From an uncultured Bacteroidota bacterium (GTDB lineage Bacteria > Bacteroidota > Bacteroidia > Flavobacteriales > Flavobacteriaceae), in assembly GCA_903842575.1 (NCBI GenBank), contig CAIMMM010000127.1, positions 30,106-94,105 on the forward strand: a stretch of DNA of 64,000 bases, written 5' to 3'. Numbering within the stretch: position 1 is the stretch's first letter; each line of letters begins with the position of its first letter. A program made the position numbers and the translations under genes. Under the pieces are notes generated by a model. That model had not been told where the DNA came from and made no database searches. It saw only the letters and a program-made list of their open reading frames with translations. Positions 62,106 to 64,000 of this stretch are shown one piece after another.

Positions 62106-63146
62106 TTAAAACCAATCTTTCTCAATAAAATTATAAATCACAATTGGGTAAGGAAATGTTTTTGCTTTATCACAAACTATTCCATTGGGAATTGTTCCAT
62201 CCACGTATATTTTCCAAAATTTTATATGCAAATGTTGGTGTGAAAGTCTATGAATTATGAGATCTGAATTAAACAGTACGACTTCATTAATAGAATTAGG
62301 AACAACTACCTGATTGTGAATTAATGCTAAAATAGTGGCGTCATTTTCTGGATTTTCGGTTTCAATTACTGGAAATTCATAAAGATTATGCCATATCCCT
62401 TTAGAAGTTCTTTTTTGAATAACCGTTTGATTGGTTTCATCCAAAAAAACCAAGTAATTAAAATAACGTTTGGCGACTTTTAGCTTTTTTAAATTCACAG
62501 GAAGTTCCCCCACTTTTTTCTTTTGCAAAGCCAAACAACTCTCATTAAAAACACAGTTCATACAATTCGGATTTTTTGGAACGCATTGCATAGCGCCAAA
62601 TTCCATTATGGCTTGATTAAAAACATTGGCTTTTCCATCAGGCAATAACTCATTCGCTAAAGCTGTGAATCCTTTTTTGGCTCCAGCCGAAGAGACGTCC
62701 GTTTCAATATCAAAATATCTAGATAATACACGCAAAACATTTCCATCCACAACTGCTACCGATTCATTATAAGAAAAAGCCGCTATGGCAGCAGCGGTAT
62801 AGGTTCCAATCCCTTTTAACTTTAATAAAGATTCGTAATTGTCTGGGAAAACTCCGTTCAATTCAAAGGCTATAAACTGTGCTGTTTTGTGAAGATTTCG
62901 TGCGCGAGAATAGTAACCCAAACCTTGCCAAAGCTTTAAAACATCTTCTTCATCGGCATTTGCTAAATCAAAAACCGTTGGAAAAGCTATTAAAAATTTT
63001 ATAAAATAAGGAGTTCCTTGCGCAACTCTTGTCTGTTGAAGTATGATTTCTGAAAGCCAAATAGGATAAGGATTCGTGGTGTTTCGCCAAGGCAAATCAC
63101 GTTTGTTTTGTAAATACCATTTGAGCAACACTTTAGAAAAATCCAT
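62106..63146 (-). CDS. mutY: adenine DNA glycosylase MutY
   Basis: MutY removes A mispaired with 8-oxoG. The 346-residue protein has the helix-hairpin-helix KLKGIGTYTAAAIAAF with the catalytic Asp region (VVDGNVLRVLSR), QTRVAQGTPYFIKFL, the [4Fe-4S] cluster CVPKNPNCMNCVFNESC, and a C-terminal NUDIX-like domain for 8-oxoG recognition. It is first of the mutY-ssb-gldD run. Confidence 0.95.
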   Translation of the reverse strand: MDFSKVLLKWYLQNKRDLPWRNTTNPYPIWLSEIILQQTRVAQGTPYFIKFLIAFPTVFDLANADEEDVLKLWQGLGYYSRARNLHKTAQFIAFELNGVFPDNYESLLKLKGIGTYTAAAIAAFSYNESVAVVDGNVLRVLSRYFDIETDVSSAGAKKGFTALANELLPDGKANVFNQAIMEFGAMQCVPKNPNCMNCVFNESCLALQKKKVGELPVNLKKLKVAKRYFNYLVFLDETNQTVIQKRTSKGIWHNLYEFPVIETENPENDATILALIHNQVVVPNSINEVVLFNSDLIIHRLSHQHLHIKFWKIYVDGTIPNGIVCDKAKTFPYPIVIYNFIEKDWF

Positions 63147-63205
63147 AATAAATTTTTGGTAAACAAAAGTAAAAGTTTATGTGATTAAATTTTAATGAAT
63201 TATGC

Positions 63206-63237
63206 TTGAAATATTGTTTTTTTAATTCATATATTTG
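63206..63237 (+). promoter_or_regulatory. promoter of the HU gene
   Basis: TTG, 21 nt, then TATATTTG. The start would be near 63243, about 37 nt before the HU ATG. Confidence 0.65.
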
Positions 63238-63279
63238 CAACCTCAAAAAATTACTCATAAATATTAAATACGCAAGAAA

Positions 63280-63573
63280 ATGACGAAAGCAGATATCGTA
63301 GCGATAATTTCTGAAAAAAAAGGAATTGAAAAAGGAGATGTTCAAGCAGTGGTTGAAACATTCATGGAAGAAGTAAAAACTTCTTTAGAATCAGGAGAAA
63401 ATGTTTACTTAAGAGGTTTTGGTAGTTTTATCATTAAAACTAGAGCTGAAAAAACAGGAAGAAACATTTCTAAAAATACAACAATTAAAATTCCAGCACA
63501 CAATATTCCTGCATTCAAACCAGCAAAAATATTTGTTGAGGCAGTAAAAACTAATACTGAAGTAACGGTATAA
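63280..63573 (+). CDS. HU-family DNA-binding protein
   Basis: This 97-residue histone-like protein is a dimer that bends DNA non-specifically. The sequence MTKADIVAIISEKKGIEKG, LRGFGSFIIKTRAEKTGRNI and the DNA-contacting arm KIPAHNIPAFKPAKIF match HU/IHF, with Pro in the arm's tip where it intercalates. The HU and IHF subfamilies are not separable by eye. The small basic protein follows. Confidence 0.95.
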   Translation: MTKADIVAIISEKKGIEKGDVQAVVETFMEEVKTSLESGENVYLRGFGSFIIKTRAEKTGRNISKNTTIKIPAHNIPAFKPAKIFVEAVKTNTEVTV

Positions 63574-63604
63574 ACTCATTTATTAATCACAAAAACTACA
63601 AAGT

Positions 63605-63697
63605 ATGCCAAGTGGTAAAAAAAGAAAAAGACATAAAGTAGCGACGCACAAACGCAAAAAAAGAGCGAGAGCTAACCGTCATAAAAAGAAAAAGTAG
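63605..63697 (+). CDS. 30-residue very basic protein, possible ribosome-associated peptide
   Basis: This small ORF is not in the ORF track because of its length. It encodes 30 residues, starting MPSGKKRKRHKVATHKRK and ending in four Lys, with about two thirds Lys/Arg/His. It has an ATG, a stop and a terminator that overlaps the stop. The position between HU and a ribonuclease G gene is one I associate with Bacteroidota genomes. The composition suggests an RNA- or DNA-binding or ribosomal peptide; no family is certain. Confidence 0.75.
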   Translation: MPSGKKRKRHKVATHKRKKRARANRHKKKK

Positions 63698-63717
63698 TTT
63701 CTAACTACTTTTTTCTT
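63691..63717 (+). terminator. terminator overlapping the stop of the basic-peptide gene
   Basis: AAAGTAGTT-TCT-AACTACTTT stem followed by a T run. The TAG stop lies inside the left arm, so the terminator and coding end share sequence. Confidence 0.85.
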
Positions 63718-63740
63718 TTTAAAAACGTTCATTGAAATTA

Positions 63741-63779
63741 GAAGTTAGGATTTTTTAGATTGCATCTAAAACTAACTTC
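63741..63779. repeat. bulged long hairpin upstream of the ribonuclease G gene
   Basis: GAAGTTAG, a 4-nt bulge GATT, TTTTAGAT-TGC-ATCTAAAA, CTAACTTC: a 16-bp stem with one bulge. No U run follows, so it is not an intrinsic terminator. It could be an RNase processing site or an mRNA-stability element in the rng leader. Confidence 0.6.
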
Positions 63780-63902
63780 GCCGGGTAAAAAACACCTGTT
63801 AAAAAATGTTTAATCCATCCTTGTAGAAGTTGATGGTTTATAGTTGATGGATTCTGTCCGACAACCAATAACCAACAACCAGCACGGATAAAAATGTACA
63901 AC

Positions 63903-64000
63903 ATGAATAAAGAACTAATCATTAGATCTAGTCCTGATGCTGTAGATTTTGCCTTATTAAAAGATGGAAAACTAATTGAATTACACAAAGAAGAAGAAAA
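63903..64000 (+). CDS. rng: ribonuclease G/E N-terminus (partial, runs off the window)
   Basis: Only the first 32 codons are in the window: MNKELIIRSSPDAVDFALLKDG, which fits the start of the S1-containing RNase E/G family in Bacteroidota, typically next to HU. The remainder lies beyond 64000. Function would be endonucleolytic rRNA and mRNA processing. The call rests on the N-terminal pattern and neighbours. Confidence 0.75.
   Translation, partial: MNKELIIRSSPDAVDFALLKDGKLIELHKEEE

Noticed and set aside
1-64000. CRISPR arrays, prophage, insertion sequences, integrases or toxin-antitoxin genes
   Set aside because: No spaced repeats, transposase, integrase or phage structural motifs are visible anywhere in the window.

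Overview
The window is a 64 kb chromosomal segment of an AT-rich member of the Bacteroidota, almost certainly a Flavobacteriaceae species close to Flavobacterium. Supporting signs are two type IX secretion (T9SS) type A sorting tails, the gliding protein GldD, alternative complex III (ActABCDEF) joined to cytochrome oxidase genes, DUF2723, DUF3127, DUF3341 and DUF4301 proteins, and promoters of the Bacteroidetes form TTG/TTTG-N17-21-TAnnTTTG. Shine-Dalgarno sequences are generally absent. The content is core genome: I see no prophage, insertion sequence, CRISPR array or integrative element.

Layout. 0-2.6 kb: a small membrane protein, queG and ruvB (minus). 2.6-14.1 kb: one minus-strand respiratory operon, actABCDEF-coxB-coxA, with a recognisable promoter and terminator; it should encode a quinol-to-oxygen electron path (ACIII plus the main subunits of aa3-type oxidase). 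14.2-18.1 kb: a SPOR protein, an unknown small exported protein and a TonB receptor, then an unknown exported protein. 18.2-22.9 kb: rimP-nusA-infB (minus). 23-28.2 kb: a tandem universal stress protein, tRNA-Gln, a DUF2723 membrane protein and a polysaccharide deacetylase. 28.2-35.2 kb: a CxxC-less thioredoxin-like protein, a metallophosphoesterase, polA, a T9SS DOMON-like protein, an ankyrin protein and an orphan LacI regulator. 35.5-38.4 kb: rplM-rpsI and rpsB-tsf. 38.5-43.6 kb: tag, aat, a DUF3127 OB-fold-like protein, a flavin reductase, an orphan histidine kinase, a HIT protein and greA. 43.7-50.5 kb: a Rieske-like lipoprotein, a TonB receptor behind a TPP riboswitch, then the overlapping operon PPTase-GGGP synthase-PnuC-DUF4301-ArfB. 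50.6-64 kb: ahcY, a lipoprotein, a leucine-rich T9SS protein, rplU-rpmA, an M16 peptidase pair, an EamA transporter, an HMA lipoprotein, mutY-ssb-gldD, HU, a 30-residue basic protein missing from the ORF track, and the start of a ribonuclease G gene.

The most interesting signals are regulatory or cryptic. Intrinsic-terminator-like hairpins sit in the 5' leaders of two operons for RNA polymerase-modulating factors (rimP-nusA-infB and greA), which suggests control by attenuation. rpsB is flanked by structured RNA. The DUF3127 protein looks like a second SSB: an OB-like pattern with an SSB-type acidic DLPF tail. A TPP riboswitch makes one TonB receptor a thiamine receptor and suggests the nearby PnuC is a thiamine carrier. 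A small lipoprotein gene has a possible H-type pseudoknot just ahead of its start codon.

All function calls come from reading motifs in the sequence; no database or folding program was run.
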